This document shows, piece after piece, positions 34,624 through 46,930 of a stretch of 64,000 nucleotides of DNA. Location of the stretch: positions 6,949,315 through 7,013,314 of the forward strand of contig CM041199.1 in NCBI GenBank assembly GCA_023078555.1, given 5' to 3'. The notes under the pieces are model-generated. The model made no database searches. It worked only from the letters and a program-made list of their open reading frames with translations, and was not told the origin of the DNA. The position numbers were made by a program, and so were the translations under genes. The DNA comes from Ulva prolifera (Eukaryota; Chlorophyta; Ulvophyceae; Ulvales; Ulvaceae). Numbering within the stretch: the first letter of the stretch is position 1; the number at the start of each line of letters is the position of its first letter.

Positions 34624-35046
34624 ATGGCGTACGACGAAGTTGAGATAGAGGACATGGATTGGGACGAAAAACTCCAGGCTTTCACATACCAATGCCCTTG
34701 TGGAGACTTGTTTCAAATCACGTTGGTGTGTTTTGAAGTCCTGCTTTCATATGCGTGCCACACCTGTTCCTGTTGAGAACGTCATTTGCGTTATGGCAAT
34801 GGCCCGTGTCCAGGCAGCGCTTTGCCGAGGATAGTAGAAAGCGAACGTCCCAGCAAATATTTCTGCGTTGGCTTGCCGATGTTGCCTTGTCTGCTGTAGG
34901 AAGAGCTGGCTGATGGTGAGGAGATTGCGCGATGCCCAAGCTGTTCCCTGATCATAAGGGTCATTTACAATCCAGAAGATTTTGAGGCGGCATCTGTCGT
35001 AGCAGGTTCCTCTGGTCAGCCGCCTGCTATCATCTCTGTGACCTGA
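34624..35046 (+). CDS. DPH3: Diphthamide biosynthesis protein 3 (CSL zinc-finger)
   Basis: DPH3 supplies electrons to the DPH1-DPH2 iron-sulfur enzyme in the first step of diphthamide formation on elongation factor 2. Exons 34624-34725 and 34900-35046 join in phase 0, giving 82 residues, the usual size. The protein begins [20 protein letters not shown] and has the two metal-binding cysteine pairs of the CSL finger (CPCGDLFQI, then ARCPSC), followed by RVIYNPEDF. The short tail after DFE ([19 protein letters not shown]) is variable in the family. The donor is GTGTGT and the acceptor CTGTAG. Confidence 0.97.
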
Positions 35047-37020
35047 TGGTTACGTGTGGAGGTTGTACATCGACAATGCAATCACAGGGCTTTGCAAGCT
35101 GTTCCAGCAACGGAAGTCATGCTGCATCAGGCCTACCAGCTCACTGATCAAATGGCGCGTTGCGTCAAGCGAAGACCTTTGCTGAGGCTGATTGAGCTTA
35201 ACACTGCTTGCCTGCGAGAAATGCAGGGTCCTTCATCTGCTCTATGCACGCTCTCATGTGGACGGGCTCCGCAAGCCCCCTTTCCTGCCACTCGACTTGG
35301 CTAAACACGGAGTCCACCTTCAATACTCAACCATCAGCAGCTTCAGTATGCTGTAGCATCATGACCCCTCCATCGTACCGGTACGGCGCATCGATCTGGG
35401 ATCATCGTTCCCGTCGAGGACCGCAGAGTTTGCCTGGCTGCTGAAGGCACATATTGTAGTCCAGCCCTGCGAGTGACTGCAGATCGCCTCCCAGGTCAAG
35501 CTTCACTTCTTGCGGCCGCTGCCGAAGGCCATGCAGTGGACGACAGCGGATAACCATTTGTGACTTGACAACCATCATCTGAGGTTGAAGTATGGGTGCT
35601 ATTGCTGAGGCTGAGTGAATGCGCACACAACATGAGCGATCAAACCATCCCAAGCTTATTGCTCTACACCTGCGGCACTGCCTGTTGTCTCTGCTGTCCC
35701 TCATTGCAGAGATGATGCAGATGCACCATGCCCTCCCTGTCACCGTCTCTGGGCATGAAGGCATGCATGTTTAGGTGATAGCTTGCAACGGAAGCTGAAT
35801 GAAACATGCAATGCAGCTGAGTCAGGCTGCATCAGTAACGTTCCTGTCCGGCAAATTATGTTCAATGTTTCTTGTGACAGTGTGTGTGCCGTTGCCAAGA
35901 TAAGGACACCGCGTGCCGTACCTCCTAAATCCTTCAAATGAATGCAAAATATTCTGATTTCATCTCACTTTTTCTTGTTTGTTTGGTGATCGTCACTTAA
36001 GGCACTACTGGTAGATGATCGTGTATCATTGTGTTTACTCCCACTTAATGGGACTGTCGTGGCTTTTCACGTATGCAGCAGACTTGACATGAGACGTATC
36101 ATATCGTATGGCATGATATGATTCATGCGTGAAATGTGGTTAAATAGCTGTTTGCGCACTGAATGATTCTTTGCCAGGTACATCCCAGGAGCAAGCGCTT
36201 GCTCTTGTTTCCGATGCTATTTGTGTAGTGCCATGCTCGTGTGGTGTGACCCGTTCAGACCGGGGGTGAATTGACACTGCATCAGCACACCAGACCTTTT
36301 TGTCGGGACTGCCATGGTCCCAAAACAAACGGTACCAGTGTGCCTTCACGCCTGAGTACACAGATGTAGTCGGCGTACCATCTGAAGAGCACGGAACAAT
36401 CATGTGGCTTCGTTTGAACACTGTTCATGGGTCTCAGGGAACTGCAGCCTGCTACGTGTATCAGTACACTTGCAGCTGCTTTCCAAAGCGAATTCAAATC
36501 GCAACGCCGCAAGGCAAACACAAAAGTTTACTAAGGAATTTCACACGGGGTCGTGTCCAATGTATGGTCACGCATCTGCGATAGATCATGATCCGCCAGG
36601 CAGATCTGACTGGCTGCATGCTTCCAAAGGCCTGCAAATTATCCGCGCGCACAGGTCGCGGGGAGCAGGCACTGATATATAGAGCCTCAAGTTTTGAATT
36701 TTGGCAGTGCCGGAGCACGCGGCCCGTGGCGCATGTGTATCGCATCGGGCTGCCGAGAATTCAAGCAGCAGGACAATGCGCGCTTTCTAAAGTTCGACAC
36801 AGTCTGCAGCCGTCGGCAGGAGGAGAAGGCGAATCAGTCGCTGCCTGAATTGCCGGAATTGTGCAGTCAACATTTGAATTGTTCTGTTCAGGATCACGAA
36901 AGGGCACTGCACTGGTGCACCGTCAGAAATTTGAATACATGGCGCAGGTGCGGACAGAACGCGTCAATCCAAGGAGCTCGTCGATTAGGTCGAACGCATG
37001 ATCCACGGACGCAGGTTGCG
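35047..37020. other. No gene recognised
   Basis: Almost 2 kb between DPH3 and the RNR2 promoter. Frames are short, and none has family features or convincing splice partners. Confidence 0.35.
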
Positions 37021-37023
37021 AAT

Positions 37024-37034
37024 TATATAAAAGG
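37024..37034 (+). promoter_or_regulatory. TATA box of the ribonucleotide reductase small-subunit gene
   Basis: TATATAAAAGG lies about 150 bp before the start codon at 37185, on the coding strand, in otherwise mixed-composition DNA. Distance and sequence fit a TATA element with a 5' UTR of roughly 120 bases. Confidence 0.6.
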
Positions 37035-37184
37035 CCTCTGCTCCTTAGAAAGCCGTTGTGTCGACACGTTGCTGCTACATTCCTAGTAAACATCTTGTTA
37101 GTCCGGATCTGGTCCTCCTCCCCGTAGCCCATCCAACAGCCGAATTTGCGCGGAGTCACTATCACAAAGCATCCTTCCGAGACA

Positions 37185-39131
37185 ATGACGAAGGTATCTA
37201 CACTCCATCCCGAAGAGGAGAACGAGCCGCTGCTCACGGAGAGCACGTCCCGGTGGTGCATGTTCCCAATCCAATACAACAGCATCTGGGAGTACTACAA
37301 GAAAGCGGAAGCGTCATTTTGGACAGGTATTTAGCTGAGCTGCTTCCTTTGCGTACGCTGCACAGGCGTTTCAGTGTTCTGGACACGGCCAGGAGCCAGT
37401 CCCTTTCGCACGCAATCGGTTGCACATATTATCATTTCGTCGCATGACAGGTAGTATGACTATCTCTCTATCTAGATGTCAGTGCGGAGCGGCTTCTGTC
37501 TGAGTGTGCTTCGCTATGCGCATAACTTGCGCACGTCACCCGCGCCGTGCACATTTAAACCATATCTTTCACCACAGAATAGTAGCCATTCGCCCCCGTA
37601 ATGGTTGAACTTAGGTTAAATTACTTCTCTGCAGCTGAAGAAGTTGATCTTGCGCATGACATGAAACATTGGGACGGACTGAACGACGACGAACGGCACT
37701 TCATCAAGATGATTCTTGCGTTTTTTGCGCAGTCGGACGGCATTGTCCTTGAGAACTTAGCTGCCCGATTTATGAGTGATGTTCAACTTCCGGAGGTATG
37801 CATTCATGCGACAGGCACGGCAATTCCCATGCTGCGTGAGGTGCAGTCCATCGCCTGGCGGACATCCCACGATGAGATTCGATGCAGGCACGCGCATTCT
37901 ACGGGTTCCAGATCGCCATCGAAAATATCCACAGTGAAATGTATAGCCTCATGATCGATGCTTACGTCAAGGACACCCAGGAGAAAGACAAACTGTTCCA
38001 TGCTGTGGACAACTTCGAGAGCGTCCAAAAGAAAGCCAACTGGGCTCTAAAGTGGCTTAGCAGGTGTGCTCGTCTGTACATTCTACGTGTTGAATTGTAG
38101 TCTTCTTAAAAGTGTGCAGCGAACTGTGTTGGAACGATCTTTTCCCCGGATGAAGACTTGTTATGGCTGCTCAGAGACAGGATATATGCTGAACCTTTCT
38201 GGTTCATCTTGCAGCGAAAAGCGGTTTGCTCACCGTCTGGTTGCGTTCGCTGCTGTGGAGGGTATTTTCTTCAGTGGCAGTTTCTGTGCAATATTCTGGC
38301 TCAAGAAGCGGGGGCTGATGCCAGGCCTCACCTTCTCAAATGAACTCATCTCTCGGGACGAAGGCTTACATACGGATTTTGCATGTCACCTCTACTCGTA
38401 CGCACCATAATCCCGAGATGTCTCCTATGTTGCAAGACAATGCTGTCACTGTGTTCAGACTGAGAGCTGGGGATCTGCATAGCCTTGGTTGCTGGGGCTG
38501 GTAGATAGCCATCGCCATGCCTGCCATGGAATTGGCTTATTGCGGTGCTCTCAATTGGCCATAAGCAAAGAAGAACGGACATTGGCATATGTCCTGACCC
38601 TCTTGTCAATGCTGAGAGGCCACATGGCGCTTTGTCTTACAGGTTGTTGCAGAATAACCTTGATCAGGATGAGGTGACAGATATCATCTGTGAGGCTGTG
38701 GAGATTGAGCGAGAGTTCATTTGCGAGAGTCTGCCCGTTAAACTCATTGGCATGAACTCTGATATGATGTCGGAATACATCGATTTTTGCGCTGACCGCC
38801 TGCTGGTCAGTCTGGGATGCAGCAAACACTACAACACAACAAATCCTTTCAACTGGATGGAGCAAATTTCGCTGCAGTATGTCTTCAGAAATCATTCTCT
38901 TGAGCATGCGTGTGATGTACCGTTCTGTATCCAGTCTGTGGACACACTGGCACCACATGCAATGAATCAATGATGAAGACTGTGCAAGGTCCTATTAGCT
39001 AATTGCAATGCACATGCAGGGGTAAGACTAACTTCTTTGAGCGACGTGTTGGTGAGTACCAGAAGAGCTCTGTCATGGCAAAGCTAAAGGATGGTGACGT
39101 ACATCAGTTCTCCACGGACTGTGATTTCTAG
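37185..39131 (+). CDS. RNR2: Ribonucleoside-diphosphate reductase small subunit (class Ia R2)
   Basis: R2 provides the di-iron tyrosyl radical for making dNTPs in the R1/R2 enzyme, needed in S phase. Six exons join in phase: 37185-37326, 37635-37795, 37888-38063, 38215-38397, 38643-38876 and 39020-39131, giving 335 residues. Iron ligands are all present: Asp52 (AEEVDL), Glu113 and His116 (ENIHSEMY), Glu175 (VEGIFFSG), Glu209 and His212 (DEGLH). The radical tyrosine is Tyr120. GEYQ carries the C-terminal radical-transfer tyrosine. The end FSTDCDF matches the R1-docking tail. The N-terminus is short, lacking the long regulatory extension of animal R2. Exon base composition is ordinary, unlike the GC-rich exons of ACX4 and the lipase. 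Confidence 0.98.
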
Positions 39132-40922
39132 CGCTCCTGGCCACATGTGAAGCCTGAATCTATTGTGGTTAATGCAGTACACCAGATGCTCTCTTGATTG
39201 CAGTCGTGCTGCCATATCATTGGCAGATGATTTTTTTCCCCGAATAGCACAGTGTTGGGTGTGTGTTTGTGTGTGTGAGACTGATTGTCCAGGGTTGACC
39301 AGGCATTGGGCATGCAATGCACATGGTGAGCCGAACATGGCACCCACGCTTTAGCATTGTGTGTTGCGTTCTCAATGCCAGGTCGACAAGAGTGAGTCTG
39401 CAGTGTACCCGTCCACTGTGGTGATACATGACATCCTGGATAGAAGAAATGTAAAGCCCTGCAGTTAGACAAGCCCGCATGCAGAACGTCACGGCATAGC
39501 AGTTCTCTTGCCCTGACAATCTGCTTTGTAAATCCATGAACCTGTTGATGTCGAACTGTGGCGGACTGTAATGTATTGCGAAAATATTGACTGATGAAGT
39601 ATCTGTTCATTGTGATCATTCATGAAACTTTGTCTGCCAATGCATGGCTGGTCGTCTTGAAGTGTAAGACAGCAACGCCATCACAGCCTGCAAATTATGT
39701 TGCGTACACGAACCAGACCTGGCCCATCTCAGCCTTCATCGATTGGTGCTATTTACAGTGACTGCTTACGTTGTACATTCGCCCATTCTGGCAGCATGCA
39801 ATGGCCAATTGAGCAGTAAGAAAATTCCTCAATGCCAACACCTATATTGCAAGAAGTCTATCGTCCAGGCAAGGGTGCATCAGTGCATGGATGTAGTCAT
39901 GCCAGTGCATATGACGGCGTACAACTTTTTTTGGCGTGGGGCTAACAGTCTACCTAGATTAGTCAGCTAATGTTACTTGCTCAAGATTTCTTTGATCGTG
40001 ACGGTGGTGAACCAATCCAGACTGCAGCATCTCTGCACGGTCTCATGAACTGTGTACATGCAGGGCAACTTGTGCAGGATCAAGGCTTGTGTCGTCGAAC
40101 AAACACAATGCTGACAATGACGAATAACAGAATCCAGCCAGTCGCATGCTGACAATGTGATCAGTGTCGGGTAATGGATTGGTCCTGGCATCTATGCAGG
40201 ATTGTGAAGCAGGCCTTCCAGCAATCCATTCACCGGTCAAAAAGCAGTGGTGGACAGAGCACTGGGCAAAGAACGACACGATCTCTTCATCTGAGGTGCT
40301 TGCGAAACAATTCCATTGCAGTGTCTCAATCTTTGACTGTACATAATCAGCTTTCCTTGTAAAAATCGCAGTGCCGAAATCATTCAGCAGTCGTGTGCAG
40401 TCCTCGCAGCCAATACATAGCGGTTGTGATGATCCAAGCGGCAGTGGTGGAATGGTTGTTACGGACGTCCTGGGGTCCTGGAGAGATTGTGTCTCAATCT
40501 TGCGAATACCTGAGTGGCATTGCGCCCAATCTGGCGGCACAGCCTGGCACCACACGTACCGGCAACACAGACATCGTCTTGCAGTTGTCGAATGCTGTAG
40601 AACCTCCTTCCTGTGCGGCGTTTGCAGTGCTATGTTCGGATGCTCAAGAACCATGGACGCAACAATTGCAGAGGCTGCTCCACCGGTGCCCCCTGAAACG
40701 CATGTATGGATGGAGTCATTACACCAGGTGCGCAAGATTCCACCCCCAGACACATATCAAGCTATGAACATGGCTGCAGGACCTGTTACGCTCTCTGTGT
40801 CGACTTCTACTCTACTGTGTCCCTAAGGGATAGGAGCTGAGCCCAACACTCGGCAGCACCTCGGCTGACCTAGACACAGCACACTCCCACCCCGCTGCAG
40901 CTACTGCAGGCTCGCCGCCATG
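39132..40922. other. No recognised gene; a long uncharacterised open frame on the minus strand (40043-40753)
   Basis: The 236-codon minus-strand frame is the only sizeable one. It is Cys- and His-rich but matches no family I know, and a plus-strand frame overlaps it at 40371-40826. I would not call either a gene. Confidence 0.3.
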
Positions 40923-43667
40923 CTACCGCGACTCTTTCTGTGCCGCCTCATCCACAGCGGCCTCCTGTCTTCCTTGCCCTTCTCCGCCTACATCTTCCCC
41001 TCCACGCTCCTCCATCCTCCGGACCTCCTCATCCTTCTCTCGTTCCTCCTCCACCACTTGGTCATCGTCGCCGATGCTCTCCAGCGTGTCTGCGAGCGCG
41101 TCGGCTGTCGGGGGGGCAATGCAGGCGCAGAGGCGGTGCAGGTGCGGCTGCGAGGCCGTGCACGATGGCGCGCTCTCGTCGGTGAGTATGAAGCACAGTG
41201 TCGGGAACTGGGGCTTCGGGGTGCCATAGACGACGTATGCCGGCGCCTCTTCCGCCATCTGCACGCCAGCCACGATACCACGACTGTCTCAACCCCGTCA
41301 GAGCAGCGGCGCCGAGCTAGCTGTGGCCAGAACCTTACAGCAATGAGCTGCCCAAGCAAGCATGTGCAGGCTCTCTGGGCAAGCACATTATCCTGTGCAA
41401 AATATTTGGTGTGGAGAGGAACTGCAGCAACGTGAAAACATCAGTGATGTGGACCTAGCAATGCGGACGCTGGGCGCGGCAGTGATGTGATGTGACCGCC
41501 CCATTGATGCCTGCAGCCGCCAGCATGGGCTCAGCACCACGTGTGCGTGGATGGGCAACTGCAGTGATACAGCAGCTCGCCTTTGACCACATCAGCACAG
41601 CGGCGGTCTCATGCATTCCTGTGCCTTTCTGAGCAGCCTGAGGCAACAGAAAAGCTGCATCGGCCTGGGGTCTCAGTCGGCATAGGGTTTCGTTGTCTGG
41701 CGCACAGGCCACCAGTGCAATTGTACCTGATGCCAGGGCCTCACAGCCCACACCCCAAGCGATACAGCCTTACAGACCTGCGAGAACCTCTATCCTTCGA
41801 TTGCTTTTGACGCTGCAAGTGCACAGGCTGCAGCCTATGGGCTGGACTGCGCCATCAGGGGAGCTGTGTGCACCGCACCGAGTGCCCGACGATGGATCGT
41901 GGGTGGCTGACTGCTGGTGTGTAGCACCATGCACTGTATACATACACTGAGGACCAAGTCATGCACTGTATACATACACTGAGGACCAAGTCATGCACTG
42001 TATACATACACTGAGGACCAAGTCATGCACTGTATACATACACTGAGGACCAAGTACGCAGATATGCTATGCGTATGTAGCAGGCCGTGAGGTCAGGAGA
42101 CTCACCTCGCCCTGGACAGGGTAGCAGCCAGCCTCGCAGTCAAAGTGGTCCCGGAGGAGGTCGCACTGCGACACCAGCGGGAGGTGCTCCTCAGAGCAAG
42201 CTAGGCTGCGCTCCGCGCAGGCGGCCGTGCAGGCGGCGCCCTGCTGTGATGCAGCGACGATGACGTGTTCGGGAATCGGCTGCGGATCCTCAGCAGTCTG
42301 CATGTGGGTAGATGGTACGACAAGCACCCGCTGGCAATGTCATAGCTCCTGAGTGCTGGAGGAAGTGACTGACTCAAAGGAAGCGGTGCATCGGGGTTGC
42401 AGTGCAGTTGGTGATATGAACGGATTGCAGGGACAATGTAAAGCCAAGTAGAGGACGCCTGGATTTTCTGAGCTGTATCTTGAAGAGGACATTGGCAGCC
42501 GCGTATGGACGGGACCACATGCAGTAGAGGTAAAAAAAAACCTGCCACGTGGAGTATTGAGGGAAACAGTGCGTGTGCTGCGTCCACGCTGATTGGAGGT
42601 GTACAGACGAAGGATTGCCACATGCGCACTCTGAACCCATGCAGAGGCTACCCTGATGGTGCCAAACGGCTGCTCAACTAGACGAGACATTCGGGCGCAA
42701 TCCCGATCGTAGTCAAGCATCACGATCCTGGTGTGACGCAGCCCTTGCCGCCCATGCCAGGGCATGGAGGTAATGGACGGAACAGGAACACAGGCAGGGC
42801 ATTTGTCCATGGGTCAACGAACCTTGGGACGGCCGCTGTCTGAGAAGCAGAAATGCCGATCGTCGATAAAGCTATTCTCGTGCTCAGTTGACAGCTGATG
42901 TGTCCTGCACTTCCCCATGCAATATTGAAACGCATTGTCCCATTTCCCGGTGTTCGGGTGCTCATGTATCCGGTATTGCTCCTTTGCTAGAGCTATGGCA
43001 TTGAAATCTGGCCGCAGGCAGCAGGAGACACAGTGCTCATAGCTGGAGCAGCACTGGTCCTCGATGTGGCACCTGCACAAGGCTTATCCGATCTTTCCGA
43101 TCGGTCATACCGAGTTAAGTAGCGACTACAGAAGCCATAGATCGTAGGAGCCTGTATGTCCAGGTGCGATAAGCAAAAAACGAGAGCGCACGTTTCGCAG
43201 CTGTGAAGTGTTCCGTTGGAACAGCATCCGGTAAAATGATCCACTTCACTTCTTTGACATATATATCCAGAAGAGTCGACGAGAAAATGCCTGCAAGGTT
43301 TACCTAGGTTCAGCATGGCTCCCCGGGCTGAGACTGAGACCAACGATTGATGTACTCGAAACATCGAACATCACATACAGCGGACAGTTCCAGTGCCGGT
43401 ATAACATGATTGTGAAACACGATCGATAGTATCAGTATCGGCCCTTACCTCCCAGCTCTGCTGTTCTCGCACTCGATTTTGGGAGTGTCCCTGCACGGTT
43501 GCAAATTTTCCTCGCAAAAACACAAAATGGGATGGAAATCGCTGCAGAAAAGAATTCCAACAACAGGTGGCTGTGTGGAAGGGGGAGGGGTACCTTGCAC
43601 TCACGCTTCCGATGCAAACCAAGACGCTTGCGCAGGTCGCCAACACCACCGCGACAGATCCATACAT
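40923..43667 (-). CDS. SPRING: SPRING / DUF2054 family secretory-pathway membrane protein, plant type
   Basis: In animals this Golgi/ER protein (C12orf49) supports site-1 protease and SREBP activation; its plant and algal role is unclear. Six exons (minus) join in phase: 43667-43594, 43541-43449, 43290-43192, 43072-42823, 42297-42106 and 41258-40923, giving 347 residues. The N-terminal hydrophobic stretch (MYGSVAVVLATCASVLVCIG) is a signal or anchor. Family marks follow: CENSRAG, DSSGYICQ, TGCC, CETC, QCCSSYEHCVSCC and FQYCMGKCRT with STEHEN. The last two exons give the extra Cys-rich module I associate with plant homologues (AACAERSLACSEEHL, QCDLLRDHFDCEAGC, LHRLCACI), then an acidic Glu-rich tail. 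Intron 5 carries a 32-bp tandem array. Confidence 0.93.
41929..42056. repeat. Four perfect tandem copies of a 32-bp unit in SPRING intron 5
   Basis: Units begin at 41929, 41961, 41993 and 42025 with ATGCACTGTATACATACACT. Three are identical; the fourth diverges in its last base or two. The array starts about 50 bp from the donor-side exon in genomic terms. Confidence 0.95.
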
Positions 43668-44769
43668 GACAGCCGTTACATCAATTCAGTGCATGACGGA
43701 TGAGCCAATCCACCCATGATCGGAGTTGGTTGCCATGCAATCCGACGCAACTCCTGGTGTCAAGGATGTTCGAGCAGGTCTCCGCGAGCTACGAACAGGT
43801 CGAAGCTATCAAGCTGTCGAAACACATGGATCGTGAGTAGTCGTCACATGTTGCTTCACATGTCGGAGTTTTTGCTGCTGGAATGACTCTAGGGCACTGT
43901 TCTTGCAGAGCTGGACACATGCAGTTCGGTGAGAAGTGTCGTGGTGCCCCAGCTTCGGCATCAGCTGACCTAGCCTAGCCCAAAAATATCTGCTGAGACA
44001 TCGGATTCTGATGCGCTTGAGAGACGTCTGAGTTAGCAATTTGCGTGTGGTAGCACGCCTCAGCGCTAAAGAATCCGTTGATTTACGCTGTGTACACCTC
44101 GAGTCTCTGCAGGTGTTCCAGTGCACTTCCAAAGCGGTCAACGGCTTGACACCCACTTTCGCAAAACCATGCAAGCCCCGACCGCAACGACGCAGCCTCT
44201 GCAGGATGTTTAAACCATGGCCTTCCCATCCACCCTGGGACTCAATGGCGTCCAAGTGTTGGCTTGCTCGTGTCAGCAGTTTCCAGGTCAGGGATGTTGC
44301 TGCAAAGTGTACTGCAACCGCTGAGTATGCATGAAAAAGCATGAACAGTATCAGAGACCGCAAGGGCCTGCGGGGTGGGTGTACATGACGTACCTGCACC
44401 TGCACAGTCATCAGCTGTGCATTGACTGGAAGCTGCATTTACCCGTGAAATTAGTAAGAGCACAACACTGGCTGGTCGACCATGCGATGCCCTGCAGTAG
44501 CAGAATAGATCCGAAAATGGTATGTCAAGCGCCTGCAGCACTACAGCCGGGGGCTCTTCATGTGGCTGTGCAGAGTGCCAGACGCTGCCCTGCAATCAGT
44601 CCCTGACCTCCACTCCCACAGCTGTGGGAGTGGAGGTCATTGAGGGCAGTAGTATCATGAGTCACTGCTGCCGTTTCAGGCTCCATATCAATAGCAACCT
44701 CCACAGCATACCTGATGCTCGGTCTCATTGTTTGAATCACGTGTTTCTGTGGGCCCGGTCCATTTTTTT
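43668..44769. other. No gene recognised, apart from a 36-bp palindrome
   Basis: Open frames on both strands overlap each other and have no recognisable content. The interval lies upstream of SPRING and should hold its promoter. Confidence 0.35.
44604..44639. repeat. Perfect 36-bp palindrome (18-bp arms, no loop)
   Basis: Arm 44604-44621 reads TGACCTCCACTCCCACAG and arm 44622-44639 is its exact reverse complement. Confidence 0.97.
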
Positions 44770-45760
44770 TCAGCATGGTGAGAAGCTGATTTATGCGTCG
44801 CTGATTCATGGAGCTGCTACCACTGGGGGGCATGCAGACGTGGATGGGCCCGCTGCTGTGGGCGAGCTCGACATCTTCCTTGTGAAGGGCCTCCTCTGCA
44901 TCGCCGGCAGCGGCCGCACGCACAGCCTGCAGTCAGGTGAATGCAAGCTGTGCATGCGCTCGTGTCTGCGCAACTCTGCAGGCGGAACGGCTCCGCTTCG
45001 CTACAAGCGGCTGGGTCGGCCCGGGGCTCCATGGCGACACTGCAGTGGCCACGGTATAGGTGACTTCGTTCCGTCTTGCCGGGCCAGTTGTGAAAATGTT
45101 GGTGTGTTGTGACATGCAGATTTCTGCATGAAGGCGGCGTTCACACATGCCAGTCGCCTGCTGCGGCCGCCGCTGTGTCTGCGTGCCCTGGCCACGGTGC
45201 CATTTACCCTCAACATGCTAGCTGTCTCCTGTCAAGAGGGCTTGCGGAGCGATGTGAGACTGATAGCATGCCCATGGATCCTGCAGTCTGCCACGGAGGC
45301 GTGCGACCGTGCTCCTGCAGGGCGCAAAGGGGCCTTGGAGCAGAGCCGCTGCGGGGACATTGTCTTCGTTCACGCCGCTGCTGGTGATGGCTGCCGTGGA
45401 AGCTGTGGCATGCATGCTCCTCTCCTCCATCTCTCTCCGGCAGCCTCATATGCAGCCGCCGCCTCACCGAAGGCGGGCGCAACTGCGGAGCGAGCGGGGA
45501 GCAAGAAGCGGGCCCGCTTCCTCAAGGATGTGCCTGATCATGCAGCCTTCTGCTTCATTCCGTTTGCTGTGGAGTCGTGTGGTCACATGGGGAAGGCTGT
45601 CCTGTATTTATCGGCCGGCTGGGGGATGTCGCCGAAGAGCGCAATTGAGAGCCATCCTAGTGGCACGTTTGTGCAGTGGGCTATGCGCTTGCTATCTCTG
45701 CTGTGGATGCTGCCATGCGGCCAAAAGTGTTTGGGTGCTTGGAAGGGAGATTGGTTTGCG
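44770..45760 (+). pseudogene. Decayed retrotransposon protein remnant
   Basis: Pieces in different frames resemble the C-terminal part of reverse-transcriptase-associated proteins common in green-algal genomes: LIHGAATTGGHADVDGPAAV (about 44800), PAASYAAAASPKAGATAERA, DVPDHAAFCFIPFAVESCGH, and GTFVQWAMRLLS (about 45670). The pieces are separated by frame changes and unrelated sequence, and the reverse-transcriptase core itself is absent. The family assignment rests on memory of such proteins, so a search is needed to name it. Confidence 0.55.
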
Positions 45761-46792
45761 AATGGGAGTGGCCAGACCTTCACCCACATGCTAGGCTGTG
45801 ATGGTTTGAAAGCAGTCAGCGAGACCATGTTTCGAGATCTGGCGTCTGAAGTATGGTATGTTGCCAATTTGTATCGGGGGACCTGTGGAGTTTTGTGTGC
45901 ACAAAAGTGTTACAGAAGAGTGCACCGGATACAGTGCATACAGTGCCCATGGTGACAGCTGGACTCCTGCAGCCTTGACTGAAATCTTCCACAGCAGGAA
46001 CCGCTGCTCCTTGCGTTGTCGTCACACATACTCGGTACGGGAAAATGTGTTGCAAAGCCATAGGCGAGAAAGCGGGTAGCACCACTTTGGGGGTTTTGGC
46101 CGCAGCACTGGATGCCAGCCAGACATCCTCCCATGTTCTCAGTCCCACAACAGGGTGAAACAAGGTCTTTTTTAAAATGTGCTGAAAGGCATATGCTGGT
46201 TGTGGCCATGTGCGCCTCTATCACGGGCTTTGGACATCCATGTGAGGACCCGAGCACTCACCCGAACAACTGGAATTCAGTCAGTGGATGCACTCCATAG
46301 TTGCTGCATACTGCTGTCCCACAGATTTCTAGTCGGCCGGGGTCGGCCAGGCGCTTGTTCTGTGGGAGCTGCTGGCTCTGGCAAGGGTGAATCTGTTCTT
46401 GTGCTGAGCTGTGACCTGTTTTCGCGCTCCTGCCAACCTCGCAGCCATTTTCCTTGTGTCACAGGCGTCTGTCGACGCTATGCCACTGTGAGCCACTGCA
46501 CAGAGACATCCTTGCAGCAAGAGCTGTTTCGCCCTTGTCCCGGGACGCAGCGGTGCGTGGTTACACAGTCCAGTGACTCTTCGACCACAATGCACACAAG
46601 CAACAGTGCACCGACTGCAACAGTGCGCGCATGTGCATGCCACGTCGACGACCGCCACTTCCCTGCATTAAATTGTGCCAAATGCGGAGTCCATGCTGAC
46701 ATGCCGTACGTGACCACCTCGCTTAGCACAGGAGGCCCTGTGAGTTGCGTACGGTCGTCTGCGGGGGGTTTCCAGGTGGTTTACCCCTTCGG
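45761..46792. other. No gene recognised
   Basis: The interval lies between the retrotransposon remnant and the repeats at 46.8-47.1 kb. Frames are open but uninformative. Confidence 0.35.
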
Positions 46793-46852
46793 CATATGTG
46801 GTCCCGTTAACTCGGAGTTGTCAATGTCCAATAGGATACGGCTCAGTAAATT
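46793..46852 (+). repeat. Dispersed short repeat, copy most like 17759-17822
   Basis: It shares CATATGTGGTCCCGTTAA, TCGGAGTTGTCAATGT and GGATACGGCTCAGTAAAT with the copy in the lipase intron. Confidence 0.75.
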
Positions 46853-46930
46853 TAGATTTACTTTGCTTTACATGCAGCATGACTACCGCGGTCCACAGCC
46901 CTGTACGCAAGAGAGTACAGTCCAACGCCC

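Noticed and set aside
37143..37152. TTTGCGCGG near the RNR2 start as an E2F site
   Set aside because: It is close to, but does not match, the TTTSSCGC consensus, so I do not call it.
40043..40753. A 236-codon Cys-rich minus-strand frame
   Set aside because: It is long but has no family match, no splice partners and a competing frame on the other strand; mentioned only as an open frame.
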